Below the pieces are notes generated by a model. The model did not search any database and was not told where the DNA came from. It saw nothing but the letters and a program-made list of their open reading frames with translations. Shown here piece after piece: positions 13,392-24,321 of a stretch of 64,000 bases of DNA (position 1 is its first letter; every line of letters begins with the position of its first letter). Location: NCBI GenBank assembly GCA_001414485.1, contig LLEY01000003.1, positions 310,001 to 374,000 of the forward strand, given 5' to 3'. Both the position numbers and the translations under genes were made by a program. Source of the stretch: Calycina herbarum (taxonomy: Eukaryota; Ascomycota; Leotiomycetes; Helotiales; Pezizellaceae).

Positions 13392-13705
13392 CTCCCGGTG
13401 GACCGAAAAAGTGGCAGCACAATTTAGGTCAGGTCCCTGCTAAACTAACAACCACTCACTCACTCACTCACTCACTCATAGTAAAAAAGATATAAAATAA
13501 AAAATAAATATGAATATGAATATGAATAGGTAGGTGCGTGCGTGCGTAAGAGGCTAGTTAGTTAGTTTACCCTCCTTGTTCTTGAAAGTTCAGAGTTCAG
13601 AGTTGAGAGTTGAGAGTTGAGAGTTGAGTTATGTTCGTTCGTTGGTATTTCTTGAAGCATAACGTAATGTAATGAGTGCTGCCACTTTTTCTTGTCCACC
13701 GGGAG
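13392..13705. mobile_element. small terminal-inverted-repeat element (MITE), copy 1
   Basis: The left end begins CTCCCGGTGGACCGAAAAAG and continues GTGGCAGCAC. The right end is its inverse complement (GTGCTGCCACTTTTTC then TTGTCCACCGGGAG). About 30 bp match. The flanks carry the direct repeat cctgc (13387-13391 and 13706-13710), although the right flank is itself cctgc-rich, so the target duplication is not certain. The interior has no coding capacity and holds tandem simple repeats (actc near 13454-13480; gagttgaga near 13590-13630). A second copy sits at 26055-26270. Confidence 0.6.
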
Positions 13706-13710
13706 CCTGC

Positions 13711-15350
13711 TTGCCCTGCCTGCCTGCTTGCCCTGCCTGCTTGCTTGCTTGCCTGGCCCTTGCCTTTTCTCCCTGGGCCCTTTACTGGTCTGTCCTGTCC
13801 TGTGATTTGCTCTTTGCTTAAACGCGCGCGCGGATGAGTTGGGTTGGGTTGCCTTGGGTTGCCTTAGTGAGCTAGCTGACTGACTGACTGACTGGCTAGC
13901 TGCCTTTTTTGTGGACTTTGTGGACATGTGATATGTTGTTTTTTCTTCTTCTTTTCTTCGAGTGGGTTTGCGCATTGGGGTTGCGCATTGGGTTTGAAGC
14001 GACTTGATGGATTATTATGGGAAAGGGGGGGCTGAGGGCTGAGTTGAAGTTGAAGATGGGGATGGGGAAGACGATGGACGTTGGTGGTGGTGGTGTTGTT
14101 GATCTTGAGTTTTTAATTTTTTTAATTTTTTTAATTTTTTTAATTTCATTTTTATAAAAGATGTATTTGAGTTCTTACCCTCTCTTTTTCCTCTCATCTA
14201 TTGTTGTTTGTTTAAATTCCTTCTCTCTTTTTTTCGTGTTCTTGTTTCTTGTTCGTCTCGGTTGAAGAGGAGGGTTTGGGGGAGGGGGGGTGGTTGGTTG
14301 GGCGGGATGGTGGGATGGTAGGCAGTGTTGGTTTTTGTTTTGATTTGGGATGGGGTGGGGTCTAGTCTGGTCTGGCTTTGGATCTGGTCGGGCGGGATGT
14401 TGTTGTTGCTGGAGAGGTTGGATTGGTTTGGTCCTGGTCTGGTCTGGTCTGGTCTTGTCTTGTCCGGATTTCGTTGTTGTTGGTCTGGCTTCTGGGTGTG
14501 GTGTGGTAGAGGGATGTTGGAGACTTAGTTGGCTTTTTTGACTGGTCTTGTGGGGGTTTACCTTAGTTGGTGCTGCTGTTGCTGTTGTTGGTTACCTTTC
14601 AAGTTCCTAAATTGGAAGTGTGTGCTTCCCCTTCTTCTGTTTTATTGTCTTGCTGTCTCCCCCCCCTCCAGTGCCTGAACTCGTATCCCGTTGAAGAAAT
14701 GGGTTTTCTTGGTTGATTTGATTGCTTTAACCGGTTGGGTGCGGGGAGGGAGTTTTGTTGGTTTGAAGGGTCGATCGATGATGTTGGTGACGATGTTGGT
14801 GATGGTTGTACTGTATGCAGCGGAATGGCAATGGTACTGTCGTAGCACAGTGTGTGTAGTAGTATGTGCTGCAGTTGGTTTGATGTGATGCAGTTGGTCT
14901 TGTTTGTGTATCGTGGTTGGTAAGTGGATGTTGGGTTGCAGAAATTGTTGGTTGGTGGCTTGGGGGTTGGAACGAGTCGGGGTGGAGTCCGGGACTGGGG
15001 GTTGTTGGTTTTTGTTTGCTGGAGAATTCTGGTGATTTTCCTGCTGTTGGGGCGGTTGAGGGAATTTGCTGTCGGGGAAAAGGGCGTTTTTTTCTTTGCT
15101 GGGTGTTGGTGGTGTGGGTGATGCTGGAGGTGACTGGTAGCGGTACGAGGGTATGATGTTGAAGGGGGTCTTTTTAAGGCCGCGGGCATAAATGAGGGAG
15201 ACGATTGTTGGGTTTTTTGGCGATTCTTGTGGTGAGGAGGTTTGTGGGTGGGTGGGAAAAGGGTTACTCGAGTGAGAGGGAGAGGGAGTGAGGAAGGTAG
15301 GTGGGTAAGCGAGATAGGAGTTAGGGGGGTGGTACATTAAGGGGCCCGTG
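13711..15350. repeat. strand-asymmetric G/T-rich low-complexity block
   Basis: The plus strand is overwhelmingly G and T with many short tandem motifs: ctgact at 13877-13895, ttttttaa units at 14110-14145, tggtctggtctgg near 14430-14460, ttgttg/ctgttg near 14570-14590. Long minus-strand open frames here (for example 14642-15337) are Pro/Thr/Gln/Asn-rich translations of this skew, with no domain and no supporting introns. It could be a long 5' leader of a minus-strand transcript, but no coding gene is visible to its left. Confidence 0.45.
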
Positions 15351-15890
15351 TTGATGTTGAGTTCAAGGGAATTGTGAGGGTGGTGTAGTGAATTAGAGTT
15401 GGGAAAATGGTTTTATCAATCTCTCAATTGTTGTGAGCAGAATCAAAATTAACTGTTCAGGGCGTTTTAGAAGAATCTTGGTATATGCGGGTTATCTACT
15501 CAGAGTCCCTTATCATAATTATAAAGTTGCTTAGGTAACCTGCTGTTCGTTATGTGAAGAAGTCACGGCTGAGGCTAATTCCGGGTAACCCATAAGCAGT
15601 CTGTGAAGAGGTCACCTTTGGGCAGGTCACCTGCAAATAGTTTCAAAGCTTTTACTTGAAAGTTTGGCTATTCGAAGGTTGCCCGGCGATAGCGACATAG
15701 TTTCCAGAACTCGCTTTTTTCAGCAGGATATGTACAGAGTATATAACTAAGTGAGAAGTCCTGTTATTTTCAAGTTATCCATGAATAGTTAATGAAGAAG
15801 TCATATCTTTCGCGGACACTTACAAACACCAGGAATTGATCTAATACACAAGATAGGACCCTCTCTACTTCTTAAGGGGTCCGATCCAGT
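15351..15890. other. intergenic, no gene seen
   Basis: A/T-richer than the block to its left. No motif-bearing open frame was found. Confidence 0.35.
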
Positions 15891-17220
15891 TGGTATGTTT
15901 TATTGGCCATTCTCTGGATTGACCATTCTGGCCACCTCATTAGTCAATATCGTAAGAATGGTCAATAAAGTCGGACTTTACGAATCAAACAAGTCATTCG
16001 CCAACACCAAAAATGAAGCTATTCTCAGATACATATACACTACTCTGCCTACACCTAGCATTTTCTCTTGCTTTTGTACCTGGCTTTGATACCTAGCTTT
16101 GGTACCATCTCTACCCTCTCCACCCTCTCTTCTTGCTTCTGATTAACTGGGTTACTTCTACTTCTTTTAGAATAGGACGGGAGATCGAATTAAAGCTAAA
16201 TTATGTCCTCGCATTGTAATACGTTGTTTCTAGCTAAGACTTGCTCTATCCGGCTCCGGTTCATTACCACTTTTGTACTAAAGCCTATATCTCCTATGTA
16301 GGGCGTCCCAGATACACCAAAAAGTCGGAATCAACTAAATCGTAAATCGTAAATCGCAAAAGTTAAGTATTTAGTAGAACTTAATAATTGTTAGTTAAGC
16401 CCCTAAGCTTATTCTGTCCCTTTATAAAAGAGGTAGGAGAGTATTACAATACTTCTTACTCTCTCTTACTGCTCTTTCTATTCTTCTATACATTGTGTAT
16501 AGGTAAGTGTATAGAGGGGAGGGGGAGAGGGGGCGAGGCTAGTAAGTAAACATTTCAGTAGAAAGTTTTTCCTAGCATAGGTAAGGGGAGTTAAGGAAGC
16601 AAACATATTCCTCCCCTTCCCTCTTCCCCCTCTCCTCTCTCTCTCTATTATTTATCTAGAAACAATAGTAAGGAGGCGACAGCGACAGCGACAGCAAGGA
16701 GGCGAGGGGTAATGTCACTACTATACACGTAATACCTGTTCTCTTCCCTATTCTCTAATTAGCTAGTAGCTATAGATGAGACTGTTAGTTAGGTCTTAAG
16801 ATAGATAGAGGAGGGAAGAAGGAGAGGGGACTTAAATTTAAAACTATTCTATTTTATACTTATAAAAAGTAACACTTTGCGATTTGCGATTTTCTATTTG
16901 CGATTTAGTCAATCCGACTTTTTGGTGCGATTAGGATGCTGTAGTATGTAAACTACTTATTAACATCTTGAAACATGACGTTAAGTATGGATTTAGTAAG
17001 CGGATAAGGCTTCTATGAAATAAGCAACTTACAAATAAAATTTAATGTAGTCATCAATAATCTCCAGAGTTGACTATTTAAGTGAAAGCAGATGTGGAGT
17101 TGGCGTTGGCGAATGAGACGTTTTACTCGTAAAGTCCGACTTTGTTGACTAATAAAGCCTTAATGGTCAATGCGCCATCTTGTTAGTTAATCCCCAGAGA
17201 ATGGCGAATCAAACATACCA
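15891..17220. mobile_element. non-autonomous element with about 120-bp inverted ends (outer element)
   Basis: The left arm (15891 to about 16012) starts TGGTATGTTTTATTGGCCAT and the right arm (about 17103-17220) ends with its imperfect inverse complement (ATGGCGAATCAAACATACCA). Matching continues inward through the shared segment AAAGTCGGACTTTACGA and on to CATTCGCCAAC. There is no transposase reading frame between the arms. No clear target duplication could be found. Long arms without coding capacity fit a MULE-like or other foldback/MITE-type element. A second inverted-repeat element lies inside it. Confidence 0.6.
16315..16927. mobile_element. inner inverted-repeat element nested in the 15891-17220 element
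   Basis: The left end reads CACCAAAAAGTCGGAATCAA followed by CTAAATCG and tandem taaatcg units. The right end is the inverse: CGATTTAGTC, AATCCGACTTTTTGGTG. About 50 bp of the two ends match, including the repeated aaatcg/cgattt units. The interior (about 500 bp) has no coding frame. The nested position implies a younger insertion, or alternatively that the ends are subterminal parts of one complex foldback element. Confidence 0.55.
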
Positions 17221-17639
17221 GAGCTCTTATTCAAGGACATTCGTTGGGGTCGCCCAGGAACTCGGATTGCCGCTTCCTGCTTCTGTATTTGGACTCCGCA
17301 TTTTGAGAATAGAGATAAAAATTCAAAAGTTTGATACAACAGCAACATCACGTTTAGTTTCAAGGCAACTAAGCGATTTCAACTAAGGAGCCCATTAGGT
17401 CAAGATTTTGCGAGACACGCGAGAAGGCTGCTAGGCTATGAAGCGAAATGTTGAGGAAAAGAACTTTTAAACGCTCTGATGAATTAACACAATCTTTGGA
17501 ATTCACGTATAATGTGCGATTCTTCTAATAACCGTGATTATTTTTTCTCGCAAAGCGGTACACCCGTGATCGAAGCCTTGTTTGTTATTCACAAATTAAA
17601 AAAGATCTTCCCTTTCTTATTCCCTCCAAGCATCCCCAC
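17221..17639. other. intergenic, no gene seen
   Basis: No motif-bearing frame on either strand. The frame at 17180-17386 overlaps the inverted-repeat end and shows no family pattern. Confidence 0.3.
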
Positions 17640-19113
17640 CTAGTAATTCTAAAAGGCTTGTGTCTCCACTAGCTCCAATCTTCTTGTTCGTCCTTTGCAA
17701 CCAAATCCTGAATACCCAACTCCGTACAATCGTCGCAAATGCAAAGCCAGAATTCGCACGCATCCCAAAAACATTTCGGTCCATCACTCTTTGGATACAA
17801 ATACGCCATGTAAATGTACGAAGCATTAGCAACTGCATTGACAATGCTCAACGAAGCAGCTATCTTCTCGGTCGTTTGTCCCAAAGTCGCAGACACCCTA
17901 CCCAGAAAAACCGAGTTAACGGCGTAAGACTACTAAGCACCGGACGCAAATAGGAAACAAGAAATATAGCGAGAATCTGTATTCATCGTCACACGCGAAA
18001 TAATGAATCCGACGAGCGCAAACCCCACAAGTCCGTTCGCTTAATAGACCGAAGAAAGAGCCGACAAATCCAGAAACGAGATAGGGAGCATGGGTGAGAG
18101 CCAAAGTAATAGTCCGGCCAGAACCCAAAGATCCGAAAACCGTCGAGAAGAAGTTGTTGAATGAGCATGCAGATAAATGCATGTTCTGGATGAAGCAGAG
18201 GAGATAGAGATGATGATCCTCAATATCTTGCAGGAGCCCTTCTCTAGCACCTTTGCTTGGTGCTAGGCCGACGGTGCCACGTTTAAATTGTTCAACTGCT
18301 AGTATACGCTCTTCGGTGGCCAGTCACTTGGTGTTGGAAGGGGGATCAGGGAGGAGAACCATAGCGAATGTTACGACGCCTTCGATAATAAATAGCCTAG
18401 GTACTTCTGTTAGCGATAGTTATGCATTAATTCGTGGAACAAGATACAATTGCGATCCTTTGAGCCCTTGTGCTCCGTCAATGGAAGTGAAGGTTACCGC
18501 TGCAATTAGACCCGTAAATGAGTTAGCGAAATATTTCCAAAATACAATATCGCGATTCTTGTGGTGTGGAAAATAACGAGTAAATATAAGGCTCCAGGGT
18601 TTATTAATAGATTAGTCTACTCATTTATTATTAAGTTTTGCATAGACTTACAAAATGGAGCTTCAGCTACACCAAGAAAGAATCGAACCCTCACAAGACC
18701 AGTGTAGTTCTTAATGATAGCCGTAAGTGCTGAAATTATGGCCTACGCGCCTATAAATACCCATGTAGATTGATGGTTGGACTTTGTTTGAGGACATCAG
18801 CATATTAGATGGGACTTACATGAGCAGATATCTAAAGATTCGTCAGTTTAAATATTCCCTCAAAAGAAAAACGGATTCGTGATACTTGCCCAACGAACAG
18901 AATAGAAAACAAGTGTTATTTCTATCTTCTTGTTAGTCTCGGATCGACATTACAATTCATAATTTGCTGAAACGTACTGTGAACCAACCAATCCTAAAAC
19001 ATCTTCCAATCCATCCAATCTTGCATTCGAAATAGCATTCCAGTCAAGATCATTCATAAAATACATAACCCAGAAAGTTGGCATAATACGCATATCTAAC
19101 TTCCTCACAAGTA

Positions 19114-20446
19114 AGAGTTAGGGCCACAGCTAGTGGGCCCCCTAAGCGAGATGACCCCCCACCTTAATTTCCGATACTCCCTTTTCAAAAACCTACTATA
19201 ATTCAACCTTTTAACTAAAACTCTCTAAATTAAAAATGGCAGACCGAATCCTCTCCCTCTCTTCTGTATACGAACCTAGCCAGAATTGGTCTACACCAAA
19301 GCGCGCCAGAGTACGCCAAGCGCGAGCAGATGGAAAATCCCAGAATACGATCTTTAAGGAATTAGGGGTACCTAAATCCACTGTGTAGAGGATCTGTAGG
19401 ACTAATTTAAGCTGAACCACGTGTAAAGGGAAGTAATATTAAAAGAGATTACTATCTAAGCGATATATACGCTAAATCCTTTGGTTTATATCCTAAAATT
19501 ATACTACTTGTTGCATGTCTTTTACGTAAGTTAAAAACGCTCTTAACCTACCTGCTTCTGCCTGTATAATTCGACGAGAACTTCGCCGCGCTGGCTACCG
19601 ACGATGTATTGCGTGCCCTCGACCCTTTATTAGCCGACTCTAAGCAAAGAAACGTCTTGCTTTTGTATATGCGCACCGCTGGTGGGGGACATCGGACTGG
19701 GCAGCTACTTATAGGCAAAAGGGGGACTGGAGGAAGGTTATATGGTCGGACGAGTGTATATTTGAGCTTGGAAAAAGTGGGAGGGTCTGGGTAATACGGC
19801 GTGTGGACGAAAAGAGGTGTCTGGACTGTATCAGGTCGATATATCGATTAGGGAGAGTGTTGGTTATGATTTGGGGTGCGATCGGCTAGGATTATATGTC
19901 TCCTCTTGTCTTCTTAGAGAAGGAACAAGGCTATAGAGTGGCGAATTCTCACGCCTATAGGGATCAAGTTCTCGAGCTAGTTATCTTTCTCTTATTTGAC
20001 AAGCTCGGTACCGATTATATCTTTATAGAGGACGGTTTAAAGGTGTATAAGGGACATGCTTGCTTAGCTAAGCTCTAATATAACATCTGCGGCTTTAACT
20101 GGCCTCCTTCTTTACCTGATTTAAACGTAATTGAGAAGGTCTGGCGGTGGATGAAAGAAGAGTTAAAGAAGTTGCCCTTTGTACCGACTTCTAAGGACGA
20201 GTTAATTAAGGAGATCTAAAGGCTTTGGGATTAGGTAGATCTACGTGATTATAGACGATATACTAAGCGGTTGATTTGTAAGTTAGAAGATGTTATTAAA
20301 GTTAAAGGATTAGTAACTATTTATTAATAATATATATAAGTTTTAGAGTAAAAGACTTGAAGTTAGAATTATGAATAACTTTTAAGTAATAAGTGTTGAT
20401 TTGGTGGGGTTCGCTTAGGGGGCCCACTAGCTGTGGCCCCAACTCT
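19114..20446 (+). mobile_element. Tc1/mariner-type DNA transposon, degenerate
   Basis: The ends are inverted repeats of about 37 bp: left AGAGTTAGGGCCACAGCTAG then TGGGCCCCCTAAGCGA, right the inverse with one mismatch. TA dinucleotides flank both sides (19112-19113 and 20447-20448), the canonical Tc1/mariner target duplication. Length is 1333 bp. The element carries a dead transposase on the plus strand and interrupts the MFS pseudogene. Confidence 0.85.
19236..20327 (+). pseudogene. Tc1/mariner transposase, inactivated by stop codons
   Basis: From the ATG at 19236 a helix-turn-helix-like stretch is seen (KSQNTIFKELGVPKSTV, then a TAG). After a disrupted region the catalytic domain reads VIWSDECIFELGKSG (first Asp), FIEDGLKVYKGHA (second Asp region, normally DNA/DG...H) and FNWPPSLPDLNVIEKVWRWM (third acidic residue region, typical of the DDE family). 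At least six in-frame stops interrupt it. Several fall where CAG or CAA (Gln) would be expected, for example before RLWD and before VDLRDY, which is the outcome of C-to-T changes as in repeat-induced point mutation. There is no chance of activity from this copy. Confidence 0.8.
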
Positions 20447-20567
20447 TACAATCCCAAAGGATTTGTCTTCGCAACAGCCTCGGGATAATCGCCCACTGGT
20501 TGTTGTCCTTTCTTAACACCCTCGAGATCTTCCTGGTAGGTGACTGAGCTCTTCTCGTCGGTAATTT

Positions 20568-21927
20568 TAGAACCCACGATTAAAAAGGTGATGTAAGTAG
20601 ATCGACAGAGGGGAAAGGAGTTCTAGATGCGGAGGAGAAAAGACTCCCGCTTCCATCTGTTCTTTATATACAATAAAAGATTGGCGTCCGTTCCCCAGAT
20701 TCTTGGCGGTATCAACGAGAAACTGGGGAAACGAAGACTGTGGGTCAGGAAAGTAAAAGGTTGAGCGGCAGGAGAGTGAAGGTATCAATAGGTGGGATCG
20801 GTTGAATGTCCACCTGTTACTCGATCTGATTAACGTGTAGTTGCCCGGATCTAATATTCAGCTTCGTTTGTCAACTAATCGGAGGGTTGCTGGTATCAAG
20901 GTTGAAGAGGTCGTTTCTGAAAGTTTCACAGACGATCCCCCCCGGAATAATGGGATGAGGAACAAAGTGTCAGTACTTATGTTAAAGCAAAGTTAGCGCT
21001 TCACAACATAGAGATTGAATTATGGAGATTTCATATACTTCCTACCACGTAAATATAGACAAAGGCTCAAATATACAGACAGCAAAGCATATTATAACAA
21101 AATAAAATCCTCAAAGAAACTTTATCGCAAACACTAACCTATCAACTTCCATAACCAACTGTATTTGTCTATTCTATTTCTCTTACACCCCTTGAGAACC
21201 CCCTTCCCTCAAACCATCTATGTATAACTCATAAGCAGGCATATATACTTAAACTACATCGAATTCATTAGCCACATTCCCTTTCCATAAACAGAAACTC
21301 ACTAAACCTTACAATTACCTCATCACTCATTCCGCCTCCCTTAGTCTTCCAGAGTACGTATTCTTATTACATTCTCCACCAGTAAACGTTAACAATGTCC
21401 GTTATATCAAGATACACCATGAAATCAAAATGGTATAGGCCCAGAAAACTCTCACAATAACCCTCCAACTGATCATTAACCCAGAGTAAATCCTCACGGT
21501 TGTGATCCGATGTCGTCGTCGTAGAGAACTTCTTATCTGGTACTACATTTTGAACACTATCACTCAGTGGCTGAAACCCCGAATACCCCCCTTCAAAAAT
21601 AATAAGCTCGACGTTCCTCCCTATGGAACTCCTCCACTTATATCTTGGAGTGCGAATATAAGTGCGGCACCTTGACAAAGTGAATTGGAGAGTGTTTTGC
21701 GCATCTTGAAGATAGAGTAAATGTTCTTTTGTTGGAGTAGTCAAGATTATTTAAAGGTGGTGGATTCGGAGGTTAAGACTTCGTATAAATTGAGAGTAAC
21801 TATCGCAGAAGTGGAAAGAAAGAAAGAGCTACCTTGTATAACACTGGTATCTCTATCTAGCTATTGAAACTGTGGAATTTATGTCAGGAGAAGAGTGGTA
21901 ATTCTGTCAATTACCGACTTATATAAT
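20568..21927. other. A/T-rich intergenic stretch
   Basis: No recognisable gene. A minus-strand frame at 21367-21744 (125 codons, no ATG start, ends in NVYWWRM) is the longest and has no family motif that I know. It could be an exon of an unknown gene or chance. Confidence 0.3.
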
Positions 21928-21949
21928 TCATTGATTTAATAGTAAAATC

Positions 21950-22372
21950 AGTATTAAATCAATGAATCCTAAAAAAGGGGGTAATTTTGTTAATTGCCGT
22001 TGATATAAAGATTCCGTTTGGATATATGGGACAACAATGCCATGAAAATAGCTCTCCAAGACCTCATCCATCAAAACAGTTACAAGAAGAACGAGGTCAA
22101 ACTTACAATGTACCTCCAAGTCTCTCACCGCACAGCACCCAGAACCAGGCAACGGAGTAATAAAATCAAATGTATGATTCTGGTTTCGGGACCAGGCCGA
22201 TTGATGAAGAGTATCATGTTTCAATGGATAACATCGACCCCTCCTAGAGTGGTAAATGGGACCATAGTCCAAGCACGTATCATTCCGGAGGCGATGGAAA
22301 TGGACAGCAAGCTCAATTGAACTAGGCGCAGCTGTTGTCCAAGGCTTTTCAAAATACTTATTATTAATTCCC
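21950..22372 (-). pseudogene. possible remnant or exon of a small cysteine-rich secreted protein
   Basis: A minus-strand frame without ATG reads LAVHFHRLRNDTCLDYG, RRGRCYPL, QSAW, TFDFITPLPGSGCCAVRD and EVHC. The spacing of Cys, the GRCYPL motif and the F-F-GC pattern resemble small secreted, effector-like proteins of fungi. A GTAAGT donor follows directly after the codon for EVH, so this may be one exon. No signal peptide or start was found upstream, and the surroundings are A/T-rich and decayed. The assignment is weak; it could be chance. Confidence 0.25.
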
Positions 22373-22374
22373 AA

Positions 22375-24321
22375 GTTGGTGTTGGTTTTGTCTTGCTATC
22401 TCGAGGTTACAAATAGTCATGTTTAGGCTTAGCTCGAAGATCCTAGGGAAATAAAAAATCCTCGTCAAAGAATTCATCAAATTCTAGGTAACCATTTCCT
22501 AGAGCTGTATCCGATTGAAGAGTAGACTTCCTGACTTCTACAGGATTACTCAGATTTGACCAAATGTTTTATTTCATCAGCAAGGCAGAGTTCTCAGTAG
22601 AGGGTATTTCTTACCTGTGGCAGCTGCATTGACGGCCTCACTTACAAAAGGAGAACGTGCGGTTGAGTTTCTTGTGACTCGTATGGACTCCGAGAGTGAA
22701 GATACCCCTTTGAAAATTGGCAACTTCTGGAGCGAACTTTGTGATTATCATGGTATGGTGTCAGCTGTAATACAACATCGTATAAGCCAAGGCTGTTTTG
22801 ATGTAAACTCAATAGATGCCTAAGAAAAGCCCTCGTTGATGTTTTGGAAAATACGCGATGGCAGACCGGATTATTCCTTAGTCGGCCGCTTCGGTTGAAA
22901 GAATGAGAGGAATCAGGCGAAGTAAAAAGATCCCGCTCAGCTCTTTGAAACGAGGATAACCGACGAACACCCCCAAAATTTCAAGAGGAGGTATATACTC
23001 GTAGGGTTTCTTTTCTTCGCCCGGAAATAAGCATCCTAATTTGCCATCTCCGAGGGAAAAAAACCCAGCCACCTACCGCGCTAAAGGAATCTTGACATAT
23101 AACCAGAGTCACACAAGTGTGGCAATTGAATGAATAGCCCCGAACCGCCTTGGTATCCGTTTCGACTTTCTCGAAAATCTCTTCCGGATACCCGTTCTCA
23201 CCCCACGCTTGGAAAACCTCGGACGTCTATTCCGAATTGTCAATTATTGCCCCAAGTATCGAGTTTGAGGATAAAAAGTACCTAGCCACATATGTCAGCT
23301 TAGAATACTGTCATGCAAACTACCCCTCAGCCCGGGGAAGGATAAGTATTCATTCCTCAGCCAACGAGATCTAATGTTTGAAAATGCGAAAACAGGAATG
23401 AGGGATGCTAGAACAAATGAAGCATTTGAGTCGCCGGAGACGCCATATTGATTTATGCGATGAAACGAAGCTAAGAAAATCAAGGAATGGAGCTGAAGAA
23501 AAAGAGAGGTCGAAGAAAGGAACGAGTCGCAAAAGTGTGGCGTGAAATATGAGGCGGTGCGGAGAGTGAGGCTGGGGAAGCGCCACATGGAAGGTTAAGC
23601 GAGGAGCCAGCCACAATCATCCAGGAGGAGTGAACAAGGATTTCATATCCCGTTCCCGTTCCGAGTAATTTGTTATCTACTCCGTACCTAGCGACAGTTC
23701 TTTTCAGGCATGCTGTTCCTGTCCCTTTACGTTTCTTGTTTCCTCGGAAGTTTTGTGGTCGCCTCACTAGCTCCGTGTAACGTTGTGAAATATGGGGTAT
23801 TTCATTTATATGTGATAATATACATTGATACTAAAAGGGCAAGAAGCGACTGAAAGATGGAGGTAGGCAGTGAAAAGGTAGTTAGGCACCGAAATATGAT
23901 TCTGGGATTGTGGCGTAAAATTGAATAGTATGCAAATCCAGCCGTAAAAAGGTATTCAAAGCCAGAGTTCTAATCGAGATGACCGTAGTTTTTTTTTGGT
24001 GGTGTTGAACATTTCCGCTGTAGGATTACGACCGCCTTTGCTGAAACGTTCCATAAACAGTGCCCCCCAATGAAAATTAAACACGAGCATGATCGCAAGA
24101 TACGCTCAGGTGAGACCCCATGTGGATTCTCTGAGAGGCTATGAGCATGTGCCTCCCTATTCAGCCTCGAGCACGAGGTTAAGGTCTTGGATTCAAAATT
24201 CCACTAGCGGGGAGGAAATTATGAAACGACAAAATCCAAAAAACTGTACAACCATGTACTGTAGTAATTGCCGCGGCGCCAATCGGGCCAAGATACCAAG
24301 CGCAAAAGATCCCATCGCTGC
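22375..24321. other. intergenic, no recognisable gene
   Basis: Short open frames such as 22617-22823 (+), 22878-23072 (-) and 23150-23374 (+) lack ATG-plus-motif support. Nothing assignable was found on either strand. Confidence 0.35.

Larger units (their letters stand above)
17640..20567 (-). pseudogene. MFS transporter (allantoate permease/Dal5-like), broken and split by a transposon
   Basis: Minus-strand fragments follow the order of an anion:cation-symporter MFS protein. The N-terminal tail lies at about 20449-20567 (TDEKSSVTYQEDLEG). After the transposon comes DMRIMPTFWVMYF...LDWNAISNARLDGLE (about 18980-19100), the classic pattern before and in TM1. It is followed by YTGLVRVRFFLGVAEAPF (about 18655-18710), LFIIEGVVTFAMVLLPDPPS (about 18335-18400), a TM segment at about 18020-18180 and the C-terminal SLSIVNAVANASYIYMAYLY...SDGP (about 17740-17880). 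There are in-frame stops (a TAG just before AIISALTAIIKNY), frame changes and no intact start (ATT where a Met is expected). The Tc1-like element at 19114-20446 interrupts the region between the N-terminal tail and TM1. The intact gene would have moved a small organic anion or vitamin across the plasma membrane. Confidence 0.8.

Noticed and set aside
13440..13635. Regularly repeated short units suggesting a CRISPR-like array
   Set aside because: Units are plain tandem simple repeats (actc, gagttgaga) without spacers; the genome is eukaryotic.
14642..15337. 231-codon minus-strand open frame rich in Pro, Thr, Asn and Gln
   Set aside because: It is the translation of a G/T-skewed low-complexity block. 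The overlapping frame 14599-15189 is equally open and similar in composition; no domain, intron or start context supports a gene.
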